This document shows, piece after piece, positions 33,953 to 44,689 of a stretch of DNA of 64,000 nt. The first letter of the stretch is position 1. Each line of letters starts with the position of its first letter. The position numbers and the translations under genes were made by a program. The notes under the pieces were generated by a model, which saw only the letters and a program-made list of their open reading frames with translations, was not told the origin of the DNA and made no database searches. Source of the stretch: Pseudorasbora parva (lineage: Eukaryota; Chordata; Actinopteri; Cypriniformes; Gobionidae); assembly GCF_024679245.1 (NCBI RefSeq), contig NC_090182.1:30721547-30785546 (forward strand). Reading direction: 5' to 3'.

Positions 33953-34876
33953 GTTGAAACTGTTCCTAATATGGACTGTGGACTGCCTATGATTTGTTTT
34001 GTCCCTTTTTAAGATTGTGGCTATGTGACATTAATGAGCAAAATGCAATAAAAGATTGAAGAAAGATCATTTGATCATGTCTGCAGTAAGAAGAGAAAAT
34101 GCACAGTAAATAATGAGCCAATCAAACTTTTAGACCAGAGATCAAGGGAGTCAAATGTACAAACCTTGCATGCCATCTGTTGTTAGTATGTTTCTTCACC
34201 TTAGAAAAACCTCCTCCGCACCCCCTCCACCTCCAGACCAAAACACGCACACATACACACACACGCACACGCACACACACACACACATACTGAGCTTGAG
34301 CCAGAAGCCCCACTTCTCTAAGAATCAAACAATTAAGAAAGTTGCTTTCCTGAATCCACCAGCTGGATGCGCTTTAATCTCAGATTCTCTGCGAACTAGA
34401 GAGACAGTGGTGCAAATTATTTGCTTGTTTTACATCACATCACATGTCAACTATAATGATGGAGGCCCACGCAAGATTTCAGCGGACAAAAAAGCAGCAT
34501 GCGTATGTCTCAGTAAACCCACGAGAGCAGCAGCCTGTGAAGCAAAACAGCTTTCACTTTCATGCCTTTTTTTCCCTCTATTTTTTGTAAAAGTTTCAAG
34601 TAAAATTCTCCATTAGAATGGCAGCATGAAGCATAGTTCTGCAAGCCTTGAGTCGTTTGAAGAAAGTACTTTTCTATTTTTTTTATTTATTTATTTTTTT
34701 TTTTTAGTTAGAATTGCATTACTTTTAGATGGAATGCTGATGTGGAAAGACGGATGAAAGTGAAACCACACTTTTTAAAAATCTTTTAGATCTTGCTGTT
34801 TCGAATGAAAGGGTATATGTTTAGTATTAAATGTTAAACATTTGCAACTTTAATTATCTAAGAAATAATATTAACT

Positions 34877-34910
<34 letters not shown>

Positions 34911-35761
34911 GGCTGCTGGTGGCCTATTGTGGACCAGGGATGGATTAGAATATGTATGTTTTATTTAAGTCCCACTTAACTTTTATACACTAGATATGAG
35001 CATACAATGACTTCTGGGAAATTAACCAAGTATCAATTTATTTATTTTTTACCAACAAACAGAATTCCAATTATTTAGATGCATGCTGTGAGAATTCAGA
35101 CCTCCAGAAAGGGTTCACATGTATGAAGCCCTCTAAAAAATTCACAAAGAGCTTTGCATGCATATTGAATACCAATCTCCAAATGAATATAAATAAATAC
35201 TGTCAGTGATGTGTGTGTGTGTGTGTGGGGGGGGGGGGGGTTGTTATAAAACTCCTAGAGTTTTTTTTATGCATTTATTGTTTGTAAAAAAAAAATAATA
35301 TAAAAAAATAACAATAATAATTAATTTAATATTTAAAGACTATTTTTTATGAAAAAAACAATGCTATGTTTTTCCAAACAATGGTAGACGAGGGAGTTAG
35401 GGAAGCCTGTTGAAGCAGAAAACTGTTACCCTTTAACTTAAAATATATATGCAGAATAATAAACATATATTCACGTTCAAGGGCCCTGGAGATGGTCTCC
35501 TAAGCCATCTGCTCTTCACAAAATTGATGTGAGCAAATGAACCATTGGCATACTAAAATATGAAATAAAAATATTTCATAATAATATCTTTACAATCCTT
35601 TAGTGTATCAACATCAGTCTCTGTTTCCTGCCCCACTGACCAATTGTTTTACGCCAGACTAAATAAGTGGGACAAAACTAGATGATCTATCGGGAGTATG
35701 CTGGGATAGGCTCCTAAGAGTTTAGCACACGTAGCCATTTTCAAAATGCATGTAATAGCAG
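33621..35761. other. no recognisable gene; several simple repeats
   Basis: It contains (TA)n at 33928-33951, a CA-rich run at 34247-34287, a T-rich patch at 34675-34706, A(30) at 34879-34908, and a GT/G run at 35208-35240. The ORF at 34155-34616 passes through the CA repeat and has no domain. Confidence 0.5.
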
Positions 35762-35766
35762 CAAAC

Positions 35767-36137
35767 TGTCACGTACACACAAAGGAAATGGTGCGAGGAC
35801 TCATGTGCAGAAAGGATATATATATATATTTATAACAAATAAAACATAAACTCAAAACAAAACCCACGAGGGGGAAAAACACACAATAGAATAATAAAAT
35901 ATAAACTTAAACAAACCAACAGAATCACAGGGAGAACGGGAGACGCAGACATTACACAAGGATCCAACACAGACTGACAAACACAAGGAGCTTATAAAGG
36001 GAAGAAATCAAGAGGGAACAGGTGGGAGAAATCAACACTAATCAGATAACAAGGGGGAGGGATCAGACAATGACAGAAGCACAAGGCCATACTGACAAAA
36101 CCCACATGTGCACACAAGACAGGACAGGCATGTGACA
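35767..36137 (-). repeat. 3' LTR (minus-strand element)
   Basis: It is almost identical to 38052-38420. The differences I can find are one C/T near the end (TGTCACGTAC against TGTTACGTAC) and two extra bases in the TATATA run. Such similarity implies a recent insertion. Confidence 0.9.
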
Positions 36138-38033
36138 TTACCCCCTCCTTAAGGAGCGGCTACCAGACCCTCCACTAGGGACGGGCGGGACAGACCAGGG
36201 CGGGACGGGCGGGACAGACCAGGGCGGGACGGGAGGGACAGACCAGGGCGGGACGGGAGGGACAGACCAGGGTGGGACGGGAGGGACAGACCAGGGGGGG
36301 CACGGGCGGGACTGACCAGGGGGGGCACGGGCGGGACTGACCAGGGGGGGCACGGGCGGGACTGACCAGGGGGGCACGGGAGGGACTGACCAGGGGGGCA
36401 CGGGAGGGACTGACCAGGGGGGCACGGGAGGGACTGACCAGGGGGGCACGGGAGGGACTGACCAGGGGGGCACGGGAGGGACTGACCAGGGGGGCACGGG
36501 GGGGACTGACCAGGGGGGCACGGGAGGGACAGACCAGGAAGAAACAGACAAGGGAGGGGTAAACAAGGGAGGGACAAGGAAAACAAAAAGTTCGAATGGC
36601 CAGGACGGCCCGCCGAGGTTGGGAGGCCCACCGAGTTCAGGCGGACCGCAGAGTTCAGGCGGCCAGGGCGGCGCGGTGAGAGCAGGACTCCTGGGTGGCG
36701 CGGTGAGTGCAGGGGGCGCCAGGGAGGAGCGGTGAGAGCAGGACGCCTCAGCGGCGCACGGAGAGCAGGACGCCTCAGCGGCGCACGGAGAGCAGGACGC
36801 CTCAGCGGCGCACGGAGAGCAGGACGCCTCAGCGGCGCACGGAGAGCAGGACGCCTCAGCGGCGCACGGAGAGCAGGGCGCCTCAGCGGCGCACGGAGAG
36901 CAGGGCGCCTCAGCGGCGCACGGAGAGCAGGGCGCCTCAGCGGCGCACGGAGAGCAGGGCGCCTCAGCGGCGCACGGAGAGCAGGGCGCCTCAGCGGCGC
37001 ACGGAGAGCAGGGCGCCTCAGCGGCGCACGGAGAGCAGGGCGCCTCAGCGGCGCACGGAGAGCAGGGCGCCTCAGCGGCGCACGGAGAGCAGGGCGCCTC
37101 AGCGGCGCACGGAGAGCAGGGCGCCTCAGCGGCGCACGGAAAGCAGGGCGCCTCAGCGGCGCACGGAGAGCAGGGCGCCTCAGCGGCGCACGGAGAGCAG
37201 GGCGCCTCAGCGGCGCACGGAGAGCAGGGCGCCTCAGCGGCGCACGGAGAGCAGGGCGCCTCAGCGGCGCAGGGAGAGCAGGGCGCCTCAGCGGCGCAGG
37301 GAGAGCAGGGCGCCTCAGCGGCGCAGGGAGAGCAGGGCGCCTCAGCGGCGCAGGGATAGCAGGGCGCCTCAGCGGCGCAGGGAGAGCAGGGCGCCTCAGC
37401 GGCGCAGGGAGAGCAGGGCGCCTCAGCGGCGCAGGCAGGGCGTTGGGGAAACTTCTCCAGTCCAGCAGTATCCACCGGCACTGGGACCACCGGAATACGA
37501 TCTGCTGGCATTGGGACCACCGGAACATGATCTGCCGGAACTGGGACCACCGGAACACGATCCACCGGCACAGGGACCACCGGAACACGATCCACCGGCA
37601 CAGGGACCACCGGAACACGATCCGCCGGAACTGAGACCACCGGCACACGATCCACCGGAACTGGGACCACCGGAACTGCCTCCGGGGCTTCGGATAAAGC
37701 CCTGTGCTCCTTCCACGCATGCAGGACTGCCACCACAAAGCATCCCATCACAGCCCTCCAGGCTGTTTCCGGACTCGGGACCACCGGAACGGAGTCCACT
37801 GGCACAGGGACCACCAGAACATGATCCACCGGCACAGGGACCACCGGAACACGATCCACCGGCACTGGGACCACCGGAGTGGTGGATGACACCCTGTGCT
37901 TTTCCCAAGCATGCAGGACTGCCACCACAAACCCTCCCATTACGGCCCTCCAGGCCATGTCCGGACTCGGGATTCCCGGACTCGGGACCCCCGGAACTGG
38001 CACCGAGGGAGAACTTCTCTGCTGAGTCCTCAT
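36138..38033 (-). CDS. 631-aa repeat-built ORF of the LTR element (gag position)
   Basis: The frame is open through the 5' LTR, but the first ATG in the interior (38033, MRTQQRSSPSVPVPG) is the likely start. The stop TAA at 36138-36140 abuts the 3' LTR and overlaps the purine-tract region. In order: a twice-repeated block (AWRAVMGGFVVAVLHAWEKH and AWRAVMGCFVVAVLHAWKEH), a run of ten-residue units (VPVVPVPVDR), about 26 nine-residue units (CAAEAPCSP), a proline-rich linker with PPELCGPPELGGPP, then about 15 eight-residue units (PPWSVPPV). No zinc knuckle or enzymatic domain is seen. The position suggests a Gag-derived protein; the frame has stayed open for 631 codons. Its function is unknown. 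Confidence 0.55.
   Translation of the reverse strand: MRTQQRSSPSVPVPGVPSPGIPSPDMAWRAVMGGFVVAVLHAWEKHRVSSTTPVVPVPVDRVPVVPVPVDHVLVVPVPVDSVPVVPSPETAWRAVMGCFVVAVLHAWKEHRALSEAPEAVPVVPVPVDRVPVVSVPADRVPVVPVPVDRVPVVPVPVDRVPVVPVPADHVPVVPMPADRIPVVPVPVDTAGLEKFPQRPACAAEAPCSPCAAEAPCSPCAAEAPCYPCAAEAPCSPCAAEAPCSPCAAEAPCSPCAAEAPCSPCAAEAPCSPCAAEAPCSPCAAEAPCSPCAAEAPCFPCAAEAPCSPCAAEAPCSPCAAEAPCSPCAAEAPCSPCAAEAPCSPCAAEAPCSPCAAEAPCSPCAAEAPCSPCAAEAPCSPCAAEAPCSPCAAEASCSPCAAEASCSPCAAEASCSPCAAEASCSPCAAEASCSHRSSLAPPALTAPPRSPALTAPPWPPELCGPPELGGPPNLGGPSWPFELFVFLVPPLFTPPLSVSSWSVPPVPPWSVPPVPPWSVPPVPPWSVPPVPPWSVPPVPPWSVPPVPPWSVPPVPPWSVPPVPPLVSPARAPPGQSRPCPPWSVPPVPPWSVPPVPPWSVPPVPPWSVPPVPPWSVPPVPSGGSGSRSLRRG
36178..36538. 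repeat. 24-bp coding minisatellite, about 15 units
   Basis: Units of the type GACCAGGGGGGCACGGGAGG plus GACT. Strong G-richness on the + strand gives repeated G3+ tracts. The minus strand reads PPWSVPPV. Confidence 0.9.
36732..37434. repeat. 27-bp coding minisatellite, about 26 units
   Basis: Units of the type AGAGCAGGGCGCCTCAGCGG plus CGCACGG. Variants occur in blocks: GGACGC in the first units, GGGCGC later, and CGCAGGG instead of CGCACGG in the last units. This points to stepwise expansion. Confidence 0.95.
37475..37880. repeat. 30-bp coding minisatellite, two clusters
   Basis: Units of the type GATCCACCGGCACAGGGACC plus ACCGGAACAC, at about 37475-37675 and again at 37775-37880. The two clusters are separated by a duplicated non-repetitive block. 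The minus strand reads VPVVPVPVDR. Confidence 0.85.
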
Positions 38034-38051
38034 TGTAGGGTTGGATCCTTC

Positions 38052-38420
38052 TGTTACGTACACACAAAGGAAATGGTGCGAGGACTCATGTGCAGAAAGG
38101 ATATATATATATTTATAACAAATAAAACATAAACTCAAAACAAAACCCACGAGGGGGAAAAACACACAATAGAATAATAAAATATAAACTTAAACAAACC
38201 AACAGAATCACAGGGAGAACGGGAGACGCAGACATTACACAAGGATCCAACACAGACTGACAAACACAAGGAGCTTATAAAGGGAAGAAATCAAGAGGGA
38301 ACAGGTGGGAGAAATCAACACTAATCAGATAACAAGGGGGAGGGATCAGACAATGACAGAAGCACAAGGCCATACTGACAAAACCCACATGTGCACACAA
38401 GACAGGACAGGCATGTGACA
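38052..38420 (-). repeat. 5' LTR (minus-strand element)
   Basis: On the minus strand it begins TGTCACATGCCTGTCCTGTC and ends GTACGTAACA. It should carry promoter and polyadenylation signals; an AATAAA-like context occurs in its A/T-rich part, but the exact start site cannot be read. Confidence 0.9.
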
Positions 38421-38425
38421 CAAAC

Positions 38426-41174
38426 GCCATGCCTTTGTGTCAGTCTGGGTAAAAAATAAAGGAAATTTCTTTCTGTTTTAAGAAATGCTGAATGACAAAA
38501 GGATGAAGAGGCTCTAGCAGCAGTCTGACGAGATGGGGAGATTACCAGTGGGAGAAGATTCTTGAAGATGGCAGTCTTTCACAGCCCACTTGACTTAAGC
38601 TGTCATGATACCATCTGATATTCCTCACTGGCCAACGTTTTTTTTTTATTTTTTATAATCTTTCATCGGATGAATGTCACATATGCAGGGAGAATACATT
38701 TCAAATTCATGTAGTATTCTTATACCATCAAAGAGAAGATTCATCCATGCTTTTTAACTTGAAAGTAATGCACCATAGAAGTCATGATGATCTGCTAATC
38801 ACGTAAAGCACTAAAAAAATGTGCTGGCTCACACTCTAGGCCAAATCCCAGAGGGGAAATGGTGGCATAAAGGAATGTGCTGGAAACCTCGGTGGTGGTC
38901 AAGTGCCATAACAAATTTCCACTGAACAAAGCATGAAATCATAAGATGATCCAAAGGGGGCTGTACTTTGACAATTTTGACCCCCTTTTGAGGAAGAAGA
39001 ACAGATGGGAAAAAAGGCTTTCATGGTAGAAATCTTTTTTTGTTAAAATGTCAACTTTTCACAGCACTTGCCATAAACATGTGGCTTTGTATGGCTTGTT
39101 CAATATGTAAAATATATTCATTGAAATCCTAAAGCTGACAATGTTACACTTTTCCTTTATTAACTGAGGCTACAGGAATCCCGCTCCGCTGGTTTATTTA
39201 ATGAAACACTCAAGTGGCTCTAGGGTACCAAGGCACCAAATGAATAAGGCGTGCACCAGTGCTTCTAAATTCAGATATATCACTACAATTAAAAAGGCCA
39301 AACTGCCTGTTCTGTATTCAGATTCAGACTACAAAATGCTCCTCCACAGAAGCTTGTGGTATTGAAAAGATTATTATGCATCAAAGACATTTGCAAAAGC
39401 TCTGCCCACAGCAGCTCATTGCTTCTCATTCGTGGCACTACTTCACTTCTGCACTAGTTAGATGTCACTGGGGGACTGTTATCGGGACTGACTCTTCATT
39501 CCGAATTGGAATATGTCAGGGATCAGTGATTTTAAAACTGGTCATGGGGCAATTTTAACCACCACAAAGGCTGCATGTGGCAGGCTGGAAATGATAGTGA
39601 CAACTGGAACACTAGTACAAGCGTATCCCATTGCATCTGCACGGCATCCTTTAACTGTTTGGTGACATAAAACCACATTTCGCTTTTAAAATCTCAAGTA
39701 CTCTTCAAGATAACACGTGAAAGCCATCAAATGCTGCAGAAGCAGTGAGGGTGACAAGGTGGGGTATATACAATGGATTTCTAAAAGAGTCATTAGCTAG
39801 GTGATTCACATTCAAGATTATGCTTCACTGGATACATGCTTGGTCTTCGAATTCTTAACAAGATACAGAAAGACTGAACATTGATTCGGCTGCTCCTCCC
39901 TTTGGAATAACAGAGCAAATCAGTGTTGCAGAAGCTACGATGGAACTAGCAGTTTCTAAGCTACAACATTTCAAAGCAGTTCAAATAGAGTCGAGTTACT
40001 TTTGACCTAAACTGAAACCAGCTAAATGGTAATATTTGAATATATGATTTGTTTGCAAAAGCAGAGTGGGAACAAGTTGAAAACATGGTGATGAACAGCA
40101 CTATTGCAATGATACACTAATTTTAAAACAAACAGACAAAAAGACTGTAAAAAGTGATCTATTGCATTGTTCCTCAGAGAAAAATATTGAGTGATTTTTT
40201 AACTTTCCAACGCACCAAGTGGAATGTCACTGCATTTAAAGTTTAAGAGTTCCTATGCCTTACATCATTCAAAACAACCTGTGTGCTATATTCCAAGACA
40301 TCTACAGTAAAGGCATACAAAAAAAATAAAATAAAAAAAAATAAAAATAAACTTGTTTGGACTGGGGTGAGTTAATAATGACAGGGAAATGATTCATTTA
40401 ATATCCTTATAGTTTAAATCCTTGTGAACCTTTTTGCATTTATATAGCGGAACTGTTCTATTGTTGCTCTTCTACGGTTGCTCTTTTGAACTGTAGCTCT
40501 CAGACACTTGACTAGGAATTCATTGGTCACTCAGTAATTGCTAACCAGCACAGCACAGCAGCTCCAAACTTTTCAGCTTTTTCAATCATGCTTCACAGAC
40601 AAGACAAGCTTTTGAAGTCACTATGCATTTTATACTTTGTTTCCAACATAAGGCTGTGCACAACTGCACATACAGTATAACCACAAAAACATTATCACAT
40701 GCAAGAGGTTCCAGCATATCCATAAGCACTTAATTAAACAGCCTGAGACGCACCTTCAACTGCAAAACAGGATAACTAAGTTTAAATTACTCTAGAGGTG
40801 TATGGAAAATGGTTTATGTACCAATATATTAACAGAGGTCGCTCAATATCAGGTTTTGTGATCATTTTGTGTTTTAGGAAAGGCAATAAAAATATAATTA
40901 TGCTGAAACTAATCTAATGCTTTAATGGTTTTGTTCCGTTTAATGTTCTTAATATTTTATTCCCATGACACGGCGGCCCAGGGAGAAGCCACATAAGTTT
41001 ACATACCAGATACAGTATATAAAACATATCTATAATATACCAATACATACTATCATTTTAAAATCTCTGCTTCACTTCCAGCTGCTCATTCAAGGATGAA
41101 GGAGATAAAAGATGCATTCTTAAAACCATCTAAAATCTATTACAATTGATGCTGCCAATCTATTACTCTAATCT
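38426..41174. other. no recognisable gene or repeat family
   Basis: One of the longest stretches without an obvious mobile element. Sequence complexity is normal apart from A-runs (40320-40350). ORFs here are short and featureless. Confidence 0.4.
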
Positions 41175-41552
41175 GGACCCACTTTATATTAGGTGGCCTT
41201 AACTACTATGTTCTAACATTTTAATTAGTCATTTGATACAAAGCACTTATTGTGCACTTACATGGTTTTACATTGTACTCACATTTAAAAAATAAATAAA
41301 TAAATAAATAAATAAAATAAACACCTGCATTTAATTATATCTGTGATTAATTTCTGTAGTTACATTTGTAATTACACTGTTGACACTTCCCTTACACCTA
41401 ACCCTACACTTAAACTTAAGCCTAACTTTACCCGTATTCCACCTCAATATGAGCAAAAGTGGGTTCCAATACAATAAGAACACAATAAGTGCATTATACT
41501 TTTTATTTTGATGTGAGTACATAGTTAAGGCCACCTAATATAAAGAGGGGTC
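41175..41552. mobile_element. MITE-like element with inverted repeats of about 35 bp
   Basis: GACCCACTTTATATTAGGTG continuing to GCCTTAACTACTATGT at the left matches the complement of the right end, GACCCCTCTTTATATTAGGT continuing to GGCCTTAACTATGTAC. The interior contains an (AAAT)n run at 41288-41316 and CCTAACCCTA-like blocks. No coding. Confidence 0.75.
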
Positions 41553-42963
41553 TGTAATACTACTACATCATTTTACATAAAGATGGTATATTTAAGTAAT
41601 TGTTTAAAATATTTTTTTTTTTAAATAATATTTTTTCCCCTAAGTACTACGAATGGAGGCCTGTATCACTGGTACTAAAATGGCAGTTGCCGAAATTGAG
41701 TGGATTCTTTTATTTAGGCAGTTAAACAACCCCTAAGACACCCCAGCAACCACATTAAGTTTTTCAAGAGCAATCATCACGTTCATTGAAATAGTATGAT
41801 ATGTATAATGTCATACTGATCTGTTCCAGTGGATGTTTATATTGTATATTTAGTTCTTTCTAAAGGTGTGCAACTTTCAGTGAGTTGCCTGTGGTGCAAA
41901 GATGAAACTGAAATTTGATCTGTTTTCACAAAATGAAATTTGAATCAAACAAACCACCCCTTACAAGCACAAAGCTTCACGCAAGGAAAACTTGAGAGAA
42001 CAACTTATTACGCATTAGACTTCAGATCCTACAATGAGATAAAATGAGAGGAGATACCCGGAAAGCAAAATGGCCTCTGGGCAGAATGTCTGTCTTACAC
42101 AAGCAGAGCCTCTAGGTCGCTGTAGGCAACATTCACGGCAAATGACAGGGCCTGGATGTTTCTCTGAGCATCTTGTGAAACTCCATAGAGCAAACATTGG
42201 GCCTGGCACCAACACATGTCAGCATACTTGAGCTTGTCCCCATCAAGCGGAAGATGCAGGACGGATATTTCGCAGACGAGCGATTCGATTCCTCTGATCG
42301 TTATCATTACACTGCTCTATTTTCAACAAATTCTCCTAAGAAATCATTTCACCTTGGGCTCAGTCTATCTGAACCTGTCTGTGTTATTCAAGTATAGAAG
42401 ATTATATGCACTGAAAACAGAAGAGAGCACGATGTGAGTCAGATGCCTCGGAGGGACTGTAATGTTTTAAGATCCGCAAAAATGGAAAGCTCCTTTTTAA
42501 ATTAAAAAGACAACAAGGAAATGGCAGATATATTTGGCTGTTCTTGTAGAGTGTTAGTCACTGATACATAAAGTGACAGAGGACACAATTTAATGAGCCC
42601 TTGAGTATGTACTATTAACATTTTTAGTGGCCCCTAAACACAATGCTATCCAGACACTAGCCTCTTATCACTTTTATCACTGCATGACATAGGTTACTTG
42701 CTAGACGTACACAAAAAAAAACCCATTGCCATGGTGTACCATTATAAATTGAAATATAATATCCTTCCTCTATGCTTCCTCAGTTATGGGTTGCTTTCAT
42801 AATGAAAATCAAATACTTATTTATATGGGATGGCCATCTGTATTCAACGATGCATAGCAATGGTACCATACGCCAATCACAACATATAGTCATTTTAGAC
42901 ATGTTTAACACATGGATATCTCATTTGCATTTAAGGGTTAACCTCCAAACCCTTTATAAATAC

Positions 42964-42964
<1 letters not shown>
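41553..42964. other. mostly unassigned; weak exon candidate at 42095-42307
   Basis: On the minus strand 42095-42307 gives 70 codons (ISVLHLPLDGDKLKYADMCW, then QAQCLLYGVSQDAQRNIQAL) with unusually protein-like composition for this AT-rich DNA and a locally higher GC content. I recognise no family and see no clear splice sites, so no gene is called. Confidence 0.25.

Positions 42965-43043
<79 letters not shown>
42965..43043. repeat. (CA)n microsatellite
   Basis: About 39 AC units. Confidence 0.98.
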
Positions 43044-43045
<2 letters not shown>

Positions 43046-43193
43046 TCCATATTATATATTTTATGATGTGAAATTCCTGTGAATTTTTCCTGAAATGCAT
43101 AGATAATCAGTAGTGAGAAGTAATCTAACAACAGGGGAAGACAGCAATTTTTTGTTATATTTTTCTAATAGCTCAGTTATTGTTACTAATAAC

Positions 43194-43270
43194 GTTTGTT
43201 TGTTTGTTTGTTTGTTTGTTTGTTTGTTTGTTTGTTTGCTTGCTTGTTTGTTTGTTTGTTTGTTTGTTTT
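43194..43270. repeat. (TTTG)n microsatellite
   Basis: About 19 units with two TTGC variants. Confidence 0.97.
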
Positions 43271-44315
43271 GTGTGTTCACATGCAGTAGTCGCGAAGTTG
43301 AGGTTGCAGTTCTGAGTACGCTGGTTCCTGTCTTCACTGGACACTGCCTTCAGCCCTCTGTTCTGCACCGCCATCCGGCGTGGTATATCCTTCACAAGCC
43401 AACACTCAAAAAAGAGCAAAGGCGTTGTTTCAAATGCCTCGTATATCCTGTGTCTTGTACCGAGGCACTTTCTTTGGCAGAGATAGGCACATCCTTACCA
43501 CTACGTACTTAGGCCGTGACCATGCTGAAACTGCACTCTCAAAGGACAGCTGTCCAGAGTGCGACAAAATGATGCTGTTGACCCTGTGGACCCGACTCGC
43601 CAGCTTTAATGTGGATGCCGTTTCCTTCACTCTCCCTCTTCTCCCGTTCAGGCTGCACAGAACAAGCGCAGCACCAGAGAATGCCAGAGCAGATGAGTGA
43701 GCCCACAGCCTTTCACCCGCTGTATCTTGAAGTGAGAAATGGTCGGGCTCCATAGCTGAACCTGCACCTTCTGTTCAAGACAACAGCAGTGGCGTCAGAG
43801 CCAGCCACGATGCTGAGCTCATTAACCTGTTGATCAGGACTGTCAAGACCTTGGACTCGATTGGTCTAATTCCGAGGAACCCACCCAATGCAGGCTGGAC
43901 GAGTGGTCTCTGCAAGGCTGCCATTAGGTCTGAAAGTTCATGACGAGCTATTGAAAATCATCGCCCAGCATCATTTTCTGCTCGTCTCAACTCCTCTGTT
44001 TCTTCAACGCTCTTGACACTGGACGGCACGCAATAAGGTTATGAGAGTCTTCCCCCTCTTGAGGAAGCCATAGATCTTTGCACACCCTCCGCTAGGAGAT
44101 GTCAGTCAAAAGTAAAATATCCAGCCATCCAAGCCCTGCCACAGCCCTGTCAACTCTTACTGATTGAGCATATGCATTTGCCGGCCAGGCTGCTTCGGCT
44201 GTACACACAATGGCTGTACTTCAAATGTTTCAGGCCAATTTTTTTCTGTTTTCTTGATGAGTCTAGCTCTGATCCTGAGGCCACTGAGTTAGCTCTGCAC
44301 ACTACAAAAATCACT

Positions 44316-44388
44316 GTACTGGTGGTCTAGTGGTTAGGACTCCGTGTTACCATGTGAACAATTTGGGTTTGATTCCCTTCTGAGAAAA
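44316..44388 (+). tRNA. tRNA-like pseudogene within the DIRS relic
   Basis: GGTGGTCTAGTGGTTAGGAC matches the D-arm and box A of tRNA-Glu-type genes, and TGGGTTTGATTCCC is a near-canonical box B and T-arm at the expected spacing. The anticodon arm is degenerate (loop TTACCAT, no good stem) and the acceptor ends TGTA/GAGA do not pair. I read it as a tRNA-derived insertion or SINE head, not a working tRNA. Confidence 0.5.
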
Positions 44389-44689
44389 TATTTTATGCTT
44401 TTTCTTCTAAAGCGCTCCAGCTCTGCTTCAGGCCACCACATGAAAGAACCACCCCCTCAGTCTTCGAAGCACCGCCGATCTACCAACAATGCTCAGTGAT
44501 GAAGATTTAACACCATTCACGGCCTGTGAGCTCCCATGAACCACTAGAGTGAAGGGGACCTCGACCCAAGATTGTGTTAAACCCCTTGACCAAGGGAGGA
44601 AAGAAACAGTGGTTAAGTCCCATTGCGACCAGATGACCACCACAGAGGTCATTTACACTTCCAGTCCACTCTATTCAGGCAGCATGAGA

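Larger units (their letters stand above)
35767..38420 (-). mobile_element. complete non-autonomous LTR retrotransposon with 5-bp duplication
   Basis: Two nearly identical LTRs (35767-36137, 371 bp; 38052-38420, 369 bp) bracket a 1.9-kb interior. The 5-bp target duplication CAAAC is at 35762-35766 and 38421-38425. The termini are TGTCAC...GTGACA. On the minus strand a purine tract (AAGGAGGGGG) lies just before the 3' LTR at 36141-36151, as needed for plus-strand priming. GAAGGATCCAACCC follows the 5' LTR in the place of a primer-binding site. The interior holds a single long ORF and no protease, reverse transcriptase, RNase H or integrase, so mobility would need a partner. Confidence 0.9.

Noticed and set aside
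36732..37434. CRISPR-like array (regular 27-bp repeats)
   Set aside because: The units are directly adjacent without unique spacers, are coding in frame, and lie in a eukaryotic retroelement. It is a minisatellite.
36707..38038. Long + strand ORFs (443 and 300 codons) antisense to the LTR element ORF
   Set aside because: They are by-products of tandem repeats whose period is a multiple of three, so any frame without a stop in one unit stays open. LTR orientation, purine tract and the internal ATG all point to the minus strand.
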